Shown here: positions 20,770 to 31,319 of the stretch, in pieces
How positions within the stretch are numbered: position 1 is the stretch's first letter
Layout: every line of letters starts with the position of its first letter
Assembly (NCBI GenBank): GCA_958450365.1
Contig: CAUEEP010000728.1
Span: forward strand, 2,724,501-2,788,500
Origin: Mesorhabditis belari
Taxonomy: Eukaryota; Nematoda; Chromadorea; Rhabditida; Rhabditidae
Length of the DNA: 64,000 bases
Direction of reading: 5' to 3'
Program-made: the position numbers and the translations under genes
Notes under the pieces: model-generated
The model's database searches: none
What the model saw: only the letters and a program-made list of their open reading frames with translations
What the model was told of the DNA's origin: nothing

Positions 20770-20928
20770 CCGCCGGATTCAATTAAGAGATCTCACATTA
20801 ATTGTCAAAATTGAATCCGGCGGAATTTCAGCAGATGATCCAGAAGTTTCATCATTCGACTCACCAGAAACGAGAGCCTTGCTCCCACCAGGCAAAGTAG
20901 GTACGGTGTGCCGAAAAGGGTGAGACAT
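20770..20928 (-). pseudogene. Exon 1 fragment of the P gene family
   Basis: The minus strand from ATG at 20928 gives a sequence close to the first 45 residues of the gene at 38431-38976 (HTVPTLPGGSKA, SGESNDETSG, AEIPP). It then breaks at the joint with the crls-1 copy. The joint holds a small hairpin (CCGCCGGATTCAATT and its complement). Confidence 0.75.
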
Positions 20929-20999
20929 TTTCTAATTAAGACATTTAGGGTACCAATAAAGTTGGGCGGGGGGCACTTTTTTTGGATCGGGCATCACTC

Positions 21000-21358
21000 C
21001 CATTTTCTTCAAAATCAAAATTAGTACCAAATTTAGTTAATAAAAACAAATGAAAAGAGAACAATTAATAAATTTTGAGAGAAAAATGGTATCCCAAGGG
21101 ATGGCCGTCTCGAAGGAAACACGAACAGAACGATATAAAAAGGAGGGAAGAGGGAGTCCTTTAAAAACGCGCTACAAGAACACAACAGATTTTACGAAGG
21201 GAAGAAACTTTCCGGGACTCGGCATGTGAGCCGGACAACATTTCCATCATATAATGCCGAAAAGTGAAAAGAATGAGAAAAGGGGAATTTTTCGGTAGGG
21301 CATCCACGCTTTAGAAAGCGCGCCGCACCGCTTTCGCGCTAGTTCCTTTAAACCGCAG
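21000..21358 (+). repeat. Upstream module of the P family, copy 1
   Basis: Shares with 31320-31690 and 39540-39800 the blocks ACGCGCTACAAGAACACAAC, GATTTTACGAAGGGAAG and GGGCATCCACGCTTTAGAAA. In the two intact P genes this module lies just upstream of the ATG, so it may hold promoter sequence. A reversed piece lies at 23690-23760. Confidence 0.6.
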
Positions 21359-21460
21359 ATTTCTAACTATTAGATGGGAAACAATAAAATCAAAAAACAA
21401 TCAAATACGCAAGTTATGCATGATGTGCTGAACAAGCCAAGACATTTTCTAAATAAGCTT

Positions 21461-21840
21461 AATAACTCGATACTCGTTAGTGGTTGAGGTGGTCCAGTAA
21501 CCGGGTATTAAATTATATCTATTATGTCCGACAAAATTCGCTAAAACCTCGATAGCAAAAAGATTTTGGGTCTCATGAAAAAATACTGAACAAAATACCT
21601 TAGGAAAAACCTCGATAGCAAAAAACCTCGTTAACAAACAGATTCTTCCGTATCCCGACGAGTAAAATCTTACTTCGTAAAGCCTTTCGTTATCCAGGAA
21701 AAACCTGGATAACGAAAGGCCTCGATAGATACGTATATACGTATATACGTTTTGGTAAAATCAAAGATCGTCTAGGAATATTTTGCGTATATACGTTTTG
21801 GTAAAATCAAAGATCGTCTAGGAATATTTTGAAAAAGGAA
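21461..21840. repeat. Dispersed repeat and short tandem repeats
   Basis: 21480-21670 is a diverged copy of sequence in the inverted pair at 26250-26458 and 37976-38190 (shared ATAGCAAAAAGATTTTGGGT). 21735-21840 contains a 50-bp tandem duplication with CGTATATACGTTTTGG. Confidence 0.55.
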
Positions 21841-21849
21841 ATTTGTCCC

Positions 21850-22370
21850 CATTTTTCAGAAGAAAAATATGCTTATTTTTGGCTTTAAGAACAAATTGAA
21901 AAGTTGTTTTTTTTTGCCTAATTTTGACCGTGGGTAAAAGCAGCGCCTTTTGAGCGGTAGTTTAAAAATTTTTTGATGGAATTTTGAGATAACTTCTAAA
22001 AAAAACTTGGCAAGTAAGAGGCTCGAAATGAACTTCGCCTCAGCCCAACGCATTGTGCGACGAGATTAAAAGTCGTATTAAAGATTAAAGGAGATTCTTT
22101 AAAATAGTAATTTTGACTTGATTTTTTCAGAATATATTTATGAACATATGGTGGTGTTTTGGCACTAAAAACATTTTGTTTTTCTTAGGAGCAACTTGGG
22201 TAGAGAACTTTAAAGGATCAGCGCTTGAATACAATTTTAAGCAAAGCATTCAACAACCCAGTCGTGAAATTGTTGGGGCGATAAATCCTTGATTTTCATT
22301 GGATAAAGCTCCACAAATTATTTGGACAGTAAGCTCTTTGCAACCTTTTCCAATTACGTCTCAGCCCCAA
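21850..22370. repeat. Arm of an inverted duplication with 37022-37500
   Basis: About 480 bp is repeated in inverted order at 37022-37500 (shared TCAGCCCCAAACT, TGGTGGTGTTTTGGCAC). Parts recur at 29340-29440 and 34795-34880 at the ends of the inner palindrome modules. Confidence 0.65.
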
Positions 22371-22653
22371 ACTGTTTTTTGCCTAATTTTGACCATGGGT
22401 GAAAGCAGCCCCTTTGAGCGGTAGTTAAAAAAATTTTATGGAATTTTGAGATAACTTCTAAAAAAAACTTGGCAAGTAAGAGGCTCGAAATGAACTTCAC
22501 CTCACCCCAACGCAAAGCTGGGAGAGATGTCATTGATGGCCGTGCATACGGAAAATTCCTGCTTCATCGACTTCATGAGCAAAAGATCTTCAACTTTCAG
22601 AAAAAAAAACACTAATGGGTTTAAATTTCAAACTTGTGATTACATTATTTATT

Positions 22654-22969
22654 CAGGTCAATTGTGGTCGGCTGAGGATGTGGCCAAGCTGTTCACAAAA
22701 GATCTTGTGGGACATTCAGTGTCGATGGGCGTTGGCGGATATTACGATCGTTTGGTTACGCTTAATTTAAAGGTAGATTTTTTTATGATAGCTCCTGAAA
22801 CATTTCCTTAGGTTGATTCGGCGGGCCTCTCAAATTTGGCAAAATGGGAAGAGATCTTCAGAAAGGGAATCCATTACGACGCAAAGAGGTGAGCGTTGAG
22901 AAATTTTTATATTTACCTTTTCTTTCAGAATCAAGATGATTGCTCAAAGATTGGCTTCACTTGCACGGT
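22654..22969 (+). pseudogene. M16-type metallopeptidase fragment, copy 0
   Basis: Three exons with good splice sites read GQLWSAEDVAKLFTKDLVGH..., ...DSAGLSNLAKWEEIFRKG... and ...MIAQRLASLA. They match the family of large non-catalytic-half M16 (presequence-protease-like) proteins known from worms; the family call is from memory and moderate. This copy keeps the intact reading YYDRLVTLNLK, where the other three copies share a one-base deletion. It is cut off on both sides. Upstream (22513-22600) lies an exon-like piece of unknown origin. Confidence 0.55.
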
Positions 22970-23083
22970 AAGATTTATTTGTTGCCAGAATTAATATTCA
23001 ATCGCATTAGTACTATTTTGAGCGTTTTTTGATTGACTCCTCAAACATCACAGTTTGAAACCACTTCACATTTTTGGTTCATT

Positions 23084-23180
23084 TGTGCATCCCCTGGCGG
23101 GAACGCGTTCCAAAATTTTTTCGAGACACTGTTGGAAGGTCTCGGGGTTAATGCTAACCTCAAACTTGGGTAATTAAACC
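23084..23180 (-). ncRNA. sls-1: SL1 spliced-leader RNA
   Basis: Read on the minus strand, the gene starts GGTTTAATTACCC... and gives the canonical 22-nt SL1 exon (23180-23159), followed by the donor GTTAGC. Then come a stem-loop region, an Sm-type site (AAATTTTGG) and a 3' hairpin (GCGTTCCC / GGGGATGC). SL1 RNA donates its exon to mRNA 5' ends in trans-splicing. It lies head to head with the 5S gene, 170 bp apart, as in nematode 5S/SL1 clusters. It looks intact. Confidence 0.92.
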
Positions 23181-23350
23181 GAAGAGCGAGGTCTCTGTCG
23201 CGATATCCGGGCGAGTCGTGTGCCAGATGCCATTTTTCCCTACGAGAGAAACAAAAGGTGCACACAGTCGTGTCGTCTCGTGTCTCTGCGAGAGCTGATG
23301 CTCTCTTACTGACAGCCGCCTATTCAGCCATCTCTCTCAGCCGAGCCTTC

Positions 23351-23469
23351 GCTTACGACCATACCACGTTGAAAACACGGCATCCCGTCCGATCTGCCAA
23401 GTTAAGCAACGTTGGGCTCGGTTAGTACTTGGATCGGAGACGGCTTGGGAATCCCGAGTGCCGTAAGCT
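23351..23469 (+). rRNA. 5S ribosomal RNA
   Basis: A 119-nt sequence starts GCTTACGACCATACCACGTT and ends with the complementary CCGTAAGCT, closing helix I. The internal pol III A and C box regions (AGTTAAGCAACGTTGGGCTC, TAGTACTTGGATCGGAGAC) are intact, and a T-run follows directly as terminator. Only one unit is present in this window. Confidence 0.95.
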
Positions 23470-23805
23470 TTTTGCAGTTTTTGTTGAATTTTACGATTTC
23501 AGAGCTGATTGATTTGAACGTCTGAGATCTAATCAATCGATTAATTTGTTTTTTATATACAAACTTTAAACGAATTTAAATTAAAAATTTGAATGCATAA
23601 CACACAAAAGACCTAGATATTCGGAATCAACAAAAAAAATTGCTACAAAATAAGCTAGGTTCCACTTCGAGACTAGGTGGTAAACAAAGTTTCTTCCCTT
23701 CGTAAAATCTGTTGTGTTCTTGTAGCGCGTTTTTAAAGTACTCCCTCTTCCCTCGTTCGAAGAGCATCAAAGCTTCAAATCATTTCAAATTTTGAAGTTT
23801 GATTT

Positions 23806-23888
23806 GTGCATCCCCTGGAGGGGACGCGTTCCAAAATTTTTTCGAGACACTGTTGGAAGGTCTCGGGGTTAATGCTAACCTCAAACTT
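23806..23888 (-). pseudogene. Truncated SL1 RNA copy
   Basis: Identical or nearly so to the SL1 RNA body (Sm site, 3' hairpin, donor GTTAGC), but only the last nine bases of the leader exon (AAGTTTGAG) remain. The upstream bases differ. It cannot supply a normal leader. Confidence 0.8.
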
Positions 23889-23904
23889 GACTCGGCTTGT
23901 AAGC

Positions 23905-24318
23905 CGAATTAGATGAACTATTAGATGGAAAATTAGAGATTGATAATAAAATTAAAATCAATCAAATAGGCAAGGTATGCATGATGTGCTGAACAGGGCA
24001 AGGCATTTTCTAAATAAGCTTAATAAATAATGGAAAATAAAAAGATTGAACCAAGAAAAGAGAACAATTAGTAAATTTTAGTTTTAACGCCGAAAATTTC
24101 GCAAAATGCACTTTCAAAAGCATGAAAAATCGTTGGCATGTAGACTTTAAATGTTAAGCTGGATATCTTTCGCTTGCTTCTAGTGGTTTAAAACAGTCCG
24201 GCCTAGCAATTCTTTTTTTATTTTTCGAGTGCTCTTGAATTAGCCATTCTTGCATTTGTATGCCTCTCTACTTTTTCACTCTTTCTCTTCTTCATCCGCG
24301 CAAAAACCACACTGTCCC
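23905..24318 (+). repeat. Direct repeat with 39800-40330
   Basis: Long shared blocks (GATGTGCTGAACAGGGCAAG, CTTGCTTCTAGTGGTTTAAA, TATGCCTCTCTACTTTTTCA) are in the same order and orientation at 39800-40330. This marks both borders of the 20-40 kb mosaic. Confidence 0.75.
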
Positions 24319-25110
24319 TTGGTTTGGTCCTCTTGGTTTGCTTATAAGAGATTTTCATGTATAAGTTAATTTCTTTAGGGGGCAATGGTTCGAGATGAAA
24401 AAGCATGCCGAGGGATACGTGCCTGTAGGGGTTTGTTTGTGAAGATTTAAAGATCATCAAATAGATTATTGTGTTTATCAAAGACAAAATAAGATTTTGT
24501 GCCTCTGTAAAAACTTTAACTCCGCTAAACTTTTTCCTTGTTCGTCTACAAAATACTATTTTGTGCATTTGGCTAGGTTAGGTTTATTGTTAGCAGGTAA
24601 AAATTGGTGGGCAATGGGCCAACACCACAACACTTATGACAACAGTGAAAAATGCCCAAAAACAAACACTGTTACACACTTTGATGTCCCGGGAAGAGGA
24701 AGGCAAATTTCTTTGTGGTTGATCATTGTTCCCACAACTCCTCAGCTCTTGGGTTTTCCTGCAACGGCTCTGAGGATGCTTTCATACGGCTCTGAGGATG
24801 CTTTCATACGGCTCTGAGGATGCTTTCATTCATTGTTTCACCAAAATTCCAACAGGGACGTCAAAACTTCTGCAAGCAAGAATTAATAATTTATTTACAA
24901 AGGTACAAATTTATTTACAACTTATTTACTATGTGTATACGCACAAATATTCCTGACGAAAGTAAGAGAACACGATTTATATATATATATATATACTTTA
25001 TCCGACAAGGAAAAGTGACAATGCAAACAGATTGAACAGCGTAGACGAAGAAAGATAATTGATATACAAACACAACTACAATTAGACACGTGTATATATG
25101 ACATTAAAAA
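24319..25110. other. No gene seen; short tandem repeats
   Basis: A 22-bp unit (GGCTCTGAGGATGCTTTCAT) is repeated three times at 24762-24830, and a TA microsatellite lies at 24977-24995. The open frames at 24218-24817 lack splice or domain support. Confidence 0.45.
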
Positions 25111-25711
25111 CTAATTTAAAATTGACAGAGCTACAAGATCGAGCTTATATATTGAGGATTTAAAATAGTTCAGAGACGAAAAAATATCACAAGGTAACTT
25201 ATTCCAAATACGAGGAACACGACAAGCAAAAGAATGATACAGTTGGCGGTTATGAAAGCTTTGAAAGGGGGTAATCTGAAAGTTGTGACTACGAGTTCTT
25301 CTGGCGTGATTCAAAATCTTAAAGAGTCCTTTAAGTTCCTGATGAGAGTTAGGAGAGAAGATGATTTTATAGCATAAGACCAAATCAAAATAAATGCGGC
25401 GATGGGATAAGGGTTTAAGGTCAAAAAGAGCAAGTCGATCAGAATAGCAAGGAATTTCTTTCGATGGGAAACAACGGGCATACGCCCTCCTACTGAAACG
25501 ACGCTGAACGTTCTCAACCAAAGAAATTAACTTTTGGAGGCAGGGAGACCAAACAAAAGTATGAGTATTATGAGCCTTGATAATGCTTGATGAAAACCTA
25601 CAAGAGCCTTGAAGTTTCCATGGAATATATTCTTTCCCCACATGGCACAAGATGACCCATACACTTCGGCCTGACAATCAGCATAGGCGGCCACTTTTCT
25701 GAAACAAAGAT
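25111..25711 (-). mobile_element. 3' remnant of a CR1/L2-like non-LTR retrotransposon
   Basis: A 188-residue open frame on the minus strand resembles the region after the reverse-transcriptase palm in CR1/L2 elements. It has VWSPCLQKLISLVENVQRRF (the 'WSP...LE.VQRRFT' block), then RLALFDLKPLSHRR and RIWNKLPCDI near the end. The frame ends in a stop at 25111. The catalytic palm and endonuclease are absent, so it is a 5'-truncated dead copy. Upstream it abuts a Tc1-like MITE, as at 14766. Confidence 0.7.
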
Positions 25712-25713
25712 AC

Positions 25714-25806
25714 ACTACTGGACAATGAAATATCGTATTTGAAAAAAGATCGTCACTTTCGCGCGTCTGTAACTCCCTTGTCTTTACCGTATTTCTAAAT
25801 ATTAAT
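25714..25806. mobile_element. Truncated Tc1-like MITE, copy D
   Basis: Starts CACTACTGGACAATGAAA with the inner GATCGTCACTTTCGCGC. It is cut at about 25806 where the outer inverted arm begins. Confidence 0.65.
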
Positions 25807-25811
25807 ATTTT

Positions 25812-26458
25812 AAATATGATTAATTTTCCTAACTTAAGGGTAGAGGATGTGTTGTATGGTGTTGTAGGTCGACAACGTCTCGCCATCCACGGAATTATCG
25901 AGTTTCACGTGAGAATTTGTTTTAAAAAATTTTAATGACTTAATTAATTTAGGTCGTCTACGTTGGGGAAATTTGTGTACAACGAGTGAATTATCACTTC
26001 TAGATGGCTATATTAGAAAAATATTTTGTTATTTGACTTTTAATAAAGGTATTCAAGAAATTTTATGTTTTCTGAATTTTTTGTGAGAATGTTTAATTTT
26101 TTTAATAATTTGGTTGAATAGTGTTAAAATCTATTTAATTTTATCTGGGAGGGCATCCCTCATAAATACTCTAAAAAATTCCGTTTTAGTCTTACTTTTT
26201 CCATTATATCATAATTATTGATGGGTTAGGATTTTTTGATGATTTAAAAAAAAAATCAGCGGTCCAGTAGCCTATTGGACCAGAATGCAACATTTTAAAT
26301 TATATCTATCATGCCCGACAAAATTCGCTAAAACCTCGATAGCAAAAAGATTTTGGGTCTCATGAAAAAATACTGAACAAAATGCCTTAGGAAAAGCCTC
26401 GATAACGAAAGGCCTCGTTAACAAACAGATTTTTCCGTATCCCGACGGGTAAAATTTT
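25812..26458. repeat. Outer inverted arm, left
   Basis: About 650 bp is the reverse complement of 37976-38622 with only small indels. It carries exons 3 and 4 of the P1 gene copied from the right side. Confidence 0.85.
25839..26003 (+). pseudogene. Exons 3-4 of P gene 1, inverted copy
   Basis: Exon 3 (25839-25908) and exon 4 (to the TAG at 26003) are as in the intact gene at 38431-38976, but exons 1-2 are missing because the arm begins within intron 2. It cannot code alone. Confidence 0.75.
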
Positions 26459-26464
26459 GGGACC

Positions 26465-26612
26465 TAGTCAAAATAGCGCCACCAAAACAGCGACGTTCAA
26501 AACAGCGCCATTCAAAACAGCGCCCGTACAAAAATAGCGCCGTTCAAAACAGCGCCCATACAAAAATCGCGCCGTTCAAAATAGCGCCCATGCAAAAATA
26601 GCGCCAAATTGA
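26465..26612. repeat. Minisatellite
   Basis: Alternating units such as CAAAACAGCGCCGTT and CAAAAATAGCGCCC (about 15-16 bp, in pairs) are repeated roughly eight times. Confidence 0.8.
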
Positions 26613-27082
26613 AAGAGACTGCGATTAGATTTTTCAACCCCAATGTTTTTATACTTCTCATCAGAACTTGTAACTTTTGTTATTTTTTAAACATTTCTAA
26701 GCACCTTGCGCGTGTTTTGCCAAACCGACAGATTATTTCATCATCAGAATCAGGTTTTATGGCCCATTTTAAATAAACAATGCGACACATTTTGTTTTTC
26801 ATCGTTTTTTTTCTTATTTTTTCTGTTCTTGGGACTTAATTTTTTGTTTTTTTTAGGTAAAAGAACGTCGCCTGAAGAAATAGAAGACTCCTTGCAAGTG
26901 ATTCGGCGTGGCTAGCGACAAACACAGGTATTTTTCACACAATATAGTTTGCGAAGAAGTTCTACTTGTATAAGGTAATAACTTTGTTTCTTTGATCTTA
27001 AATAAATGTAATAAGATTGATTAAGCCAGTTTTTACACTTTTCTGCAAAATTTTGGTATCTCAACATCTTTTTAATTTAGGG

Positions 27083-28289
27083 ATGTCGCTATCTCAGAAA
27101 GGTGGAGTGCTACTTTACGATGAAGATGGACACGAGTATCGGAAGGACAAAACAATCCGAAAAGGGGTAGCTACAGCTTATCGGTAATTTCTTTTTACTA
27201 GTTTGGTTGTATATTCGTTGAACATTTTAAAGTTTTCTTTTAGTTGTACGAAAACAAACTGCCGGGGAAGGATGCATAAAGATGAAGCAACTGGAGTCCT
27301 TTCTGTCACCAACGAGCACGCTATGACCTGCCTGCCATTGAAAGAAAAAGAAGAGGTAGGTATTGTTTTGTTTAACTTATCGTTTCTTGTTTATATTTTT
27401 AGATACGTGGAATACACTGTGGCGCCAAAAACGATCGGATTGCTGGAGTTCCGACGAAGGAAATTATTAAACGACGTGTTCTCGGAGCTCGCCCACACTT
27501 ATTGCCTTATCTCAATACCAAGGGAATTCAACAAATGGCTCGTCGGCAAGTCAAAATCGATGGTGATAGAGATTGGCCTGCTCCGGTCACTGGAACTTTT
27601 CGTGAGTTGTTGTTATGTTAGCCTCATAAATATTTACATTTAGGGGTTTTATTCTTACGATATGATAACTGCTCAAACTACCCAGCTCCACACGCCAACG
27701 CAATTAAATTCTTTGCTACTGATTGGGGAATCGATATGTTACTTCAGGTATATTAAACTCTTTAGACTTTCAACTTTAATAACAAAAGTTAAATACTTTT
27801 AGCACCCTATTTGGAGTATTGATGGCACGTTTTATGCGGCTCCCTTTGGGTTTTCTCAAATTCTGGTGATCGGGGTTGAGGTTTTTTTTGTTATGTTAGT
27901 TTTATAGTTTTGTTTTTAGATAGATCATCTTTTCGTTCCGTGTGCATATGCATTCCTGTCAAGCAAGTTGACACAAACGTATAGCGACGTCTTTGGTCTG
28001 GTCAAACAATTGGGATTACCACCACCAACAAAAATTAAAACAGGTTATTTTTTGTTTATTTTGCATCGAAAAATTTATAAAACAATTTTAGATATGGAGC
28101 TGGCTATTGTCAACGGTTTTATGGCAGTCTATGGCAACACATCAACCATACATTTCTGTTGTTTTCATTTCTTCAAGGCCATCTTTCGCAAAATTAAGGT
28201 TATTAAACTTTGGTTTTTTAATATTTATTTATTCTTTTAGGAGAAGAAACTACAAGACATCTATTGTCCTCTGGTCGTTTCTCATTGCA
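27083..28289 (+). pseudogene. FLYWCH zinc finger / MULE transposase gene, truncated
   Basis: Eight exons: 27083-27183, 27244-27355, 27403-27601, 27644-27747, 27803-27865, 27920-28043, 28092-28198 and from 28241. They join in frame. Residues 1-75 form a FLYWCH-type finger (YRCTKTNCRGRMHK...NEHAMTC). Further on is a MULE transposase core: WSIDGTFYAAPFGFSQIL, DHLFVPCAYAFLSSK, TDMELAIVNGF and CCFHFFKAIFRKIK. The first two catalytic acids (D in DGTF, D in TDME) are visible. The region with the third (Glu) is missing because the gene is cut at 28289, where the palindrome arm begins; 22 foreign residues and a stop follow. It may derive from a Mutator-like element or a domesticated relative. Confidence 0.75.
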
Positions 28290-29188
28290 CATTGCGCTCC
28301 TCTGGTCGTTTCTCACAAATAATTGATTCACCCATTGGAACCTAAAGAGAATTTAGGTAGTTCAACTTAAAGTAGATACATTGAAAAAGCTGGCATTGTC
28401 CCTCTTGAATTATTCCCAAATTGACAGCTTTGGTGTTGATAGAGTGCTCGTGTCGCCCAGAAGATGAATATTTACACCGCCATCCAAAAGAACTGATCGA
28501 AGCTAAGCTGATTTAATTAAATATGCTTAGTAATCAAAGCATACCTCGTTCAACTTGCTGACAACAAGATCCGGATTGGAATCACCGAGTTCAACGACAC
28601 GTTCGTGGAACTTTTCCAATATTATATATATTATTAACCTTTCTCGTAGCAAGGCAATCAGCGAAGATGCTACCTCAATTCCATCCCGTTTGCTCTCTCT
28701 TAAAAGTTTCTTGGTTAATAGCCGGCAACAAATAAATCTTACCGTGCAGGTGAAGCCAATCTTTGAGCAATCATCTTGATTCTGAAAGAAAAGGTAAATA
28801 TAAAAATTTCTCAACGCTCACCTCTTTGCGTCGTAATGGATTCCCTTTCTGAAGATCTCTTCCCATTTTGCCAAATTTGAGAGGTGCGCCGAATCAACCT
28901 AAGGAAATGTTTAAGGAGCTATCATAAAAAATCTACCTTTAAATTAAGCGTAACCAATGATCGTAATATCCGCCAATGCCCATCGACACTGAATGTCCCA
29001 CAAGATCTTTTCTGAACAGCTTGGCCACATCCTCAGCCGACCACAATTGACCTGAATAAATAATGTAATCACAAGTTTGAAATTTAAACCCATTAGTGTT
29101 TTTTTTCTGAAAATTTAATCAGATAAAAAAGGTTCTACCATCAACATAAGCAGGAGAGTCGAACATCAACTCGGTGAATAACATCAGC
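28289..29188 (-). pseudogene. M16-type metallopeptidase fragment, copy 1
   Basis: This is the inverted copy of 35049-35948. Exons encode LMLFTELMFDSPAYVDG, QLWSAEDVAKLF, LSNLAKWEEIFRKG and NVVIGVG among others. It shares with copies 2 and 3 a one-base deletion (GATCATTGG for GATCGTTTGG) that shifts the frame. Confidence 0.6.
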
Positions 29189-29597
29189 CTGAAATTTATT
29201 TGTTAGTAAAAAGTAAACAAACAACGAGCTATTAATTAATAACCCTAACACATGCATAACTACTATCACTCAAAAACAATAAGACGTAAACAAATATCAC
29301 AAACAGAATCACAAACACGAAAATATGCACGGTTAGAGATAATATGGTCATATGGTGGTGTTTTTATTTATGAACATATGGTGGTGTTTTGGCACTAAAA
29401 ACATTTTGTTTTTCTTAGGAGCAACTTGGGTAGAGAACTTTAAAGGATCACTTTAAAGGGTAGAGAACTTTAAAGCTTTCTTCAGCTTTCTTCACTTTCT
29501 TCAGCTTTCTTCACTTTGGTAAGAAAAAAAGGAATCAAATTCAATTAACAATAGATTCAATATTCAGTTATTGTTCCTCAGCGATTCAGCCACAGAA

Positions 29598-30196
29598 ATG
29601 AAAGTTTTGGAAATTTGGCGACAAGCGAATTTCTCGATGTCGACCATGGATCGCTCGAGAATCGCCATCGGTGGTTTTCGATTATCAGTGATTTGCATTT
29701 GTTTTTTAACAAACGAAATTTCATTTCAGATCTGTTTAACCCTTTGGACAACTTGTCCCGTCTTTCCCTGTGATGCATTGTCAATTTACTTTCGCCGAAA
29801 ATTTCTCATCGAAATTCGACGAACGGCGATGTGCGAGAAAACCCGGAAAGCACAAGCGAAAATCGTTCGGGTTTGTTTTGATCATGAAACTAAACAGAAA
29901 CCTTATGCATAGTCAAATTAAGAAATTTATCAAACTGTTGACCTAAAACATTCCAGAGTTTGACCATTCAATCGATTCTCCCAATCTCCCCGATGACAAT
30001 GGCCGCCGCGTACAACCACAAGCAATTCATGCTACCGTAAGTCTATTCAAGAAAATAAGCAAGATTAGGATAGTTTCTGAAAGTTTACACGCTTTAAGAA
30101 AGACATTATCCGGAAGAATTGCTTTCATCTCGAAATTTCAGTTACTACGAATACGTTCCATACTACGATGACTACGATTCCGACGATTCCAACTAA
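29598..30196 (+). CDS. Small gene Q, left-arm copy
   Basis: Exons 29598-29870 (open throughout; a 42-nt intron at about 29688-29729 is also possible), 29957-30036 and 30142-30196 join in frame to about 135 residues. The C-terminus is striking: YYEYVPYYDDYDSDDSN. The start ATG is followed by VLEIWRQANFSM. I recognise no family. Its stop overlaps the stop of gene S on the other strand. Identical copy at 34041-34639. Confidence 0.4.
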
Positions 30197-30360
30197 ACAA
30201 AATCTCTAGGTTTAACTACAGCACTCAAATCAGTAGTTGGGAGGACCGAAGAACAGGCGCAAATGATGCAGAACAATGAGGGAATGAAGAGAACACAGGC
30301 AAGTGCCGTACACAAAAGAGAAGCCCCCACCGAGGACCAAACTGTTGAATTCATAACCAT
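30193..30360 (-). CDS. Small membrane peptide S, left-arm copy
   Basis: ATG after an acceptor-like TTTACAG gives 55 residues: a short polar start (MVMNSTVWSSVG), a hydrophobic Cys-rich helix (ASLLCTALACVLFIPSLFCI) and a polar tail (TTDLSAVVKPRDFV). It looks like a single-pass membrane or secreted peptide. It may be the last exon of a longer gene. Same sequence at 33877-34044 and 45807-45974. Confidence 0.4.
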   Translation of the reverse strand: MVMNSTVWSSVGASLLCTALACVLFIPSLFCIICACSSVLPTTDLSAVVKPRDFV

Positions 30361-30764
30361 GGTCTGTAAATTGAAAATCAAAGTTGATTCCTTGATGCTT
30401 TTTAAACAATCTCTTTATAGGAACCTGATCAACAAATGGCGAATGATCGGAGAAAGGAAAAACCCCAAAGTCCCTTTGCGAAGATCTCTCCCCCATTTTG
30501 CCAAATTTAGTAAAAAGTAAACAAACAACGAGCTATTAATTAATAACCCTAACACATGCATAACTATTATCACTCAAAACAATAACACGTGAAAAAACAT
30601 CACAAACACTGTTGCCGCTCCTCTTCGAGCGCACTTTTTTTTTGATTTGGTCGTCTCGATGTCTTGTGTCACGCTGTGATCACGCTTACAATTCATAGAA
30701 ATTCAGAAAACATAAAATCTTCAATATTTATTAGTAAAACAGAGAATTAGTAGAACATAACATG

Positions 30765-31313
30765 TTAGAAATGATACTGCACTGGCACAAGAGAACCTCT
30801 ACCAACATACTGGACCTAAATTAACCGATTCAGGAAAATTTTTAAAAACAAATTCTTACCTGAAAATCGAAAGCTCCGTGGTTGACGTCACGCTGTCGAT
30901 GTCCAAGAGCATACACCACATCCTCTACGCTTAAATTAAAAAAATTAATCATAATTACAAACTAAAATTTCTTACAACCAGTCTCCTTGTCCGCCGAAAT
31001 GGTCCACATTTGGTTGAAGGGCAAAAGCAGTGACCGGCATGACATGACCAACACCATCGAAATGCACTACCATCTAGAGCAAAAAGTTCTTAGATCAATA
31101 AGCATGAGAAAAACATACCAACATAACCCTTTGACCCGAGGCCTCCAAACGTTCCACAAATTCAGCAAGTGTGAGAGATCCAACGTCAACTGTCAAAGTC
31201 GAGACAGGCGAATTCTCAGAAGACGATCCCGACGTATCCTCATTCGGCCAATATGTTTTTTCAAAGGCTGGGTTGCCACTAGGCATCAAACCGAAAATTG
31301 AGCGTTGACTCAT
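30765..31313 (-). CDS. P family gene 2 (137 residues, unknown function)
   Basis: Exons 31119-31313, 30976-31073, 30860-30929 and 30765-30815 join in frame. The protein aligns along its length with gene 1 at 38431: shared GSLTLA-FVERLEASGQ, VMPVTA, PNVD-FGG-GD, VEDV-Y and a final YHF. All three intron positions are kept, the N-terminal 40 residues are free to vary, and the length is the same. Selection on the core is therefore likely. No signal peptide or known domain is seen. It straddles the inner edge of the palindrome, so the opposite arm holds an orphan exon 4. Confidence 0.65.
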
Positions 31314-31319
31314 TCTAAA

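Larger units (their letters stand above)
28289..30824. repeat. Inner palindrome, left arm (2536 bp)
   Basis: Every position I compared pairs with (64237 minus position) in the right arm 33413-35948 without any shift. Translated frames in the two arms are identical. The outer edge cuts the MULE gene and an M16 exon; the inner edge lies in intron 3 of P gene 2. Confidence 0.92.

Noticed and set aside
22085..22120. Telomere-like or DNA-elimination motif at mosaic borders
   Set aside because: I looked for TTAGGC runs or a repeated palindromic motif at the breakpoints and saw none.
24218..24817. Overlapping frames of 116 and 106 codons
   Set aside because: No splice partners or domains; the minus frame partly overlaps a dispersed direct repeat.
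30263..30520. 85-codon frame opposite gene S (and its mirror at 33717-33974)
   Set aside because: It runs antisense to S across the acceptor and shows no own splice signals; S has the more credible hydrophobic and start features.
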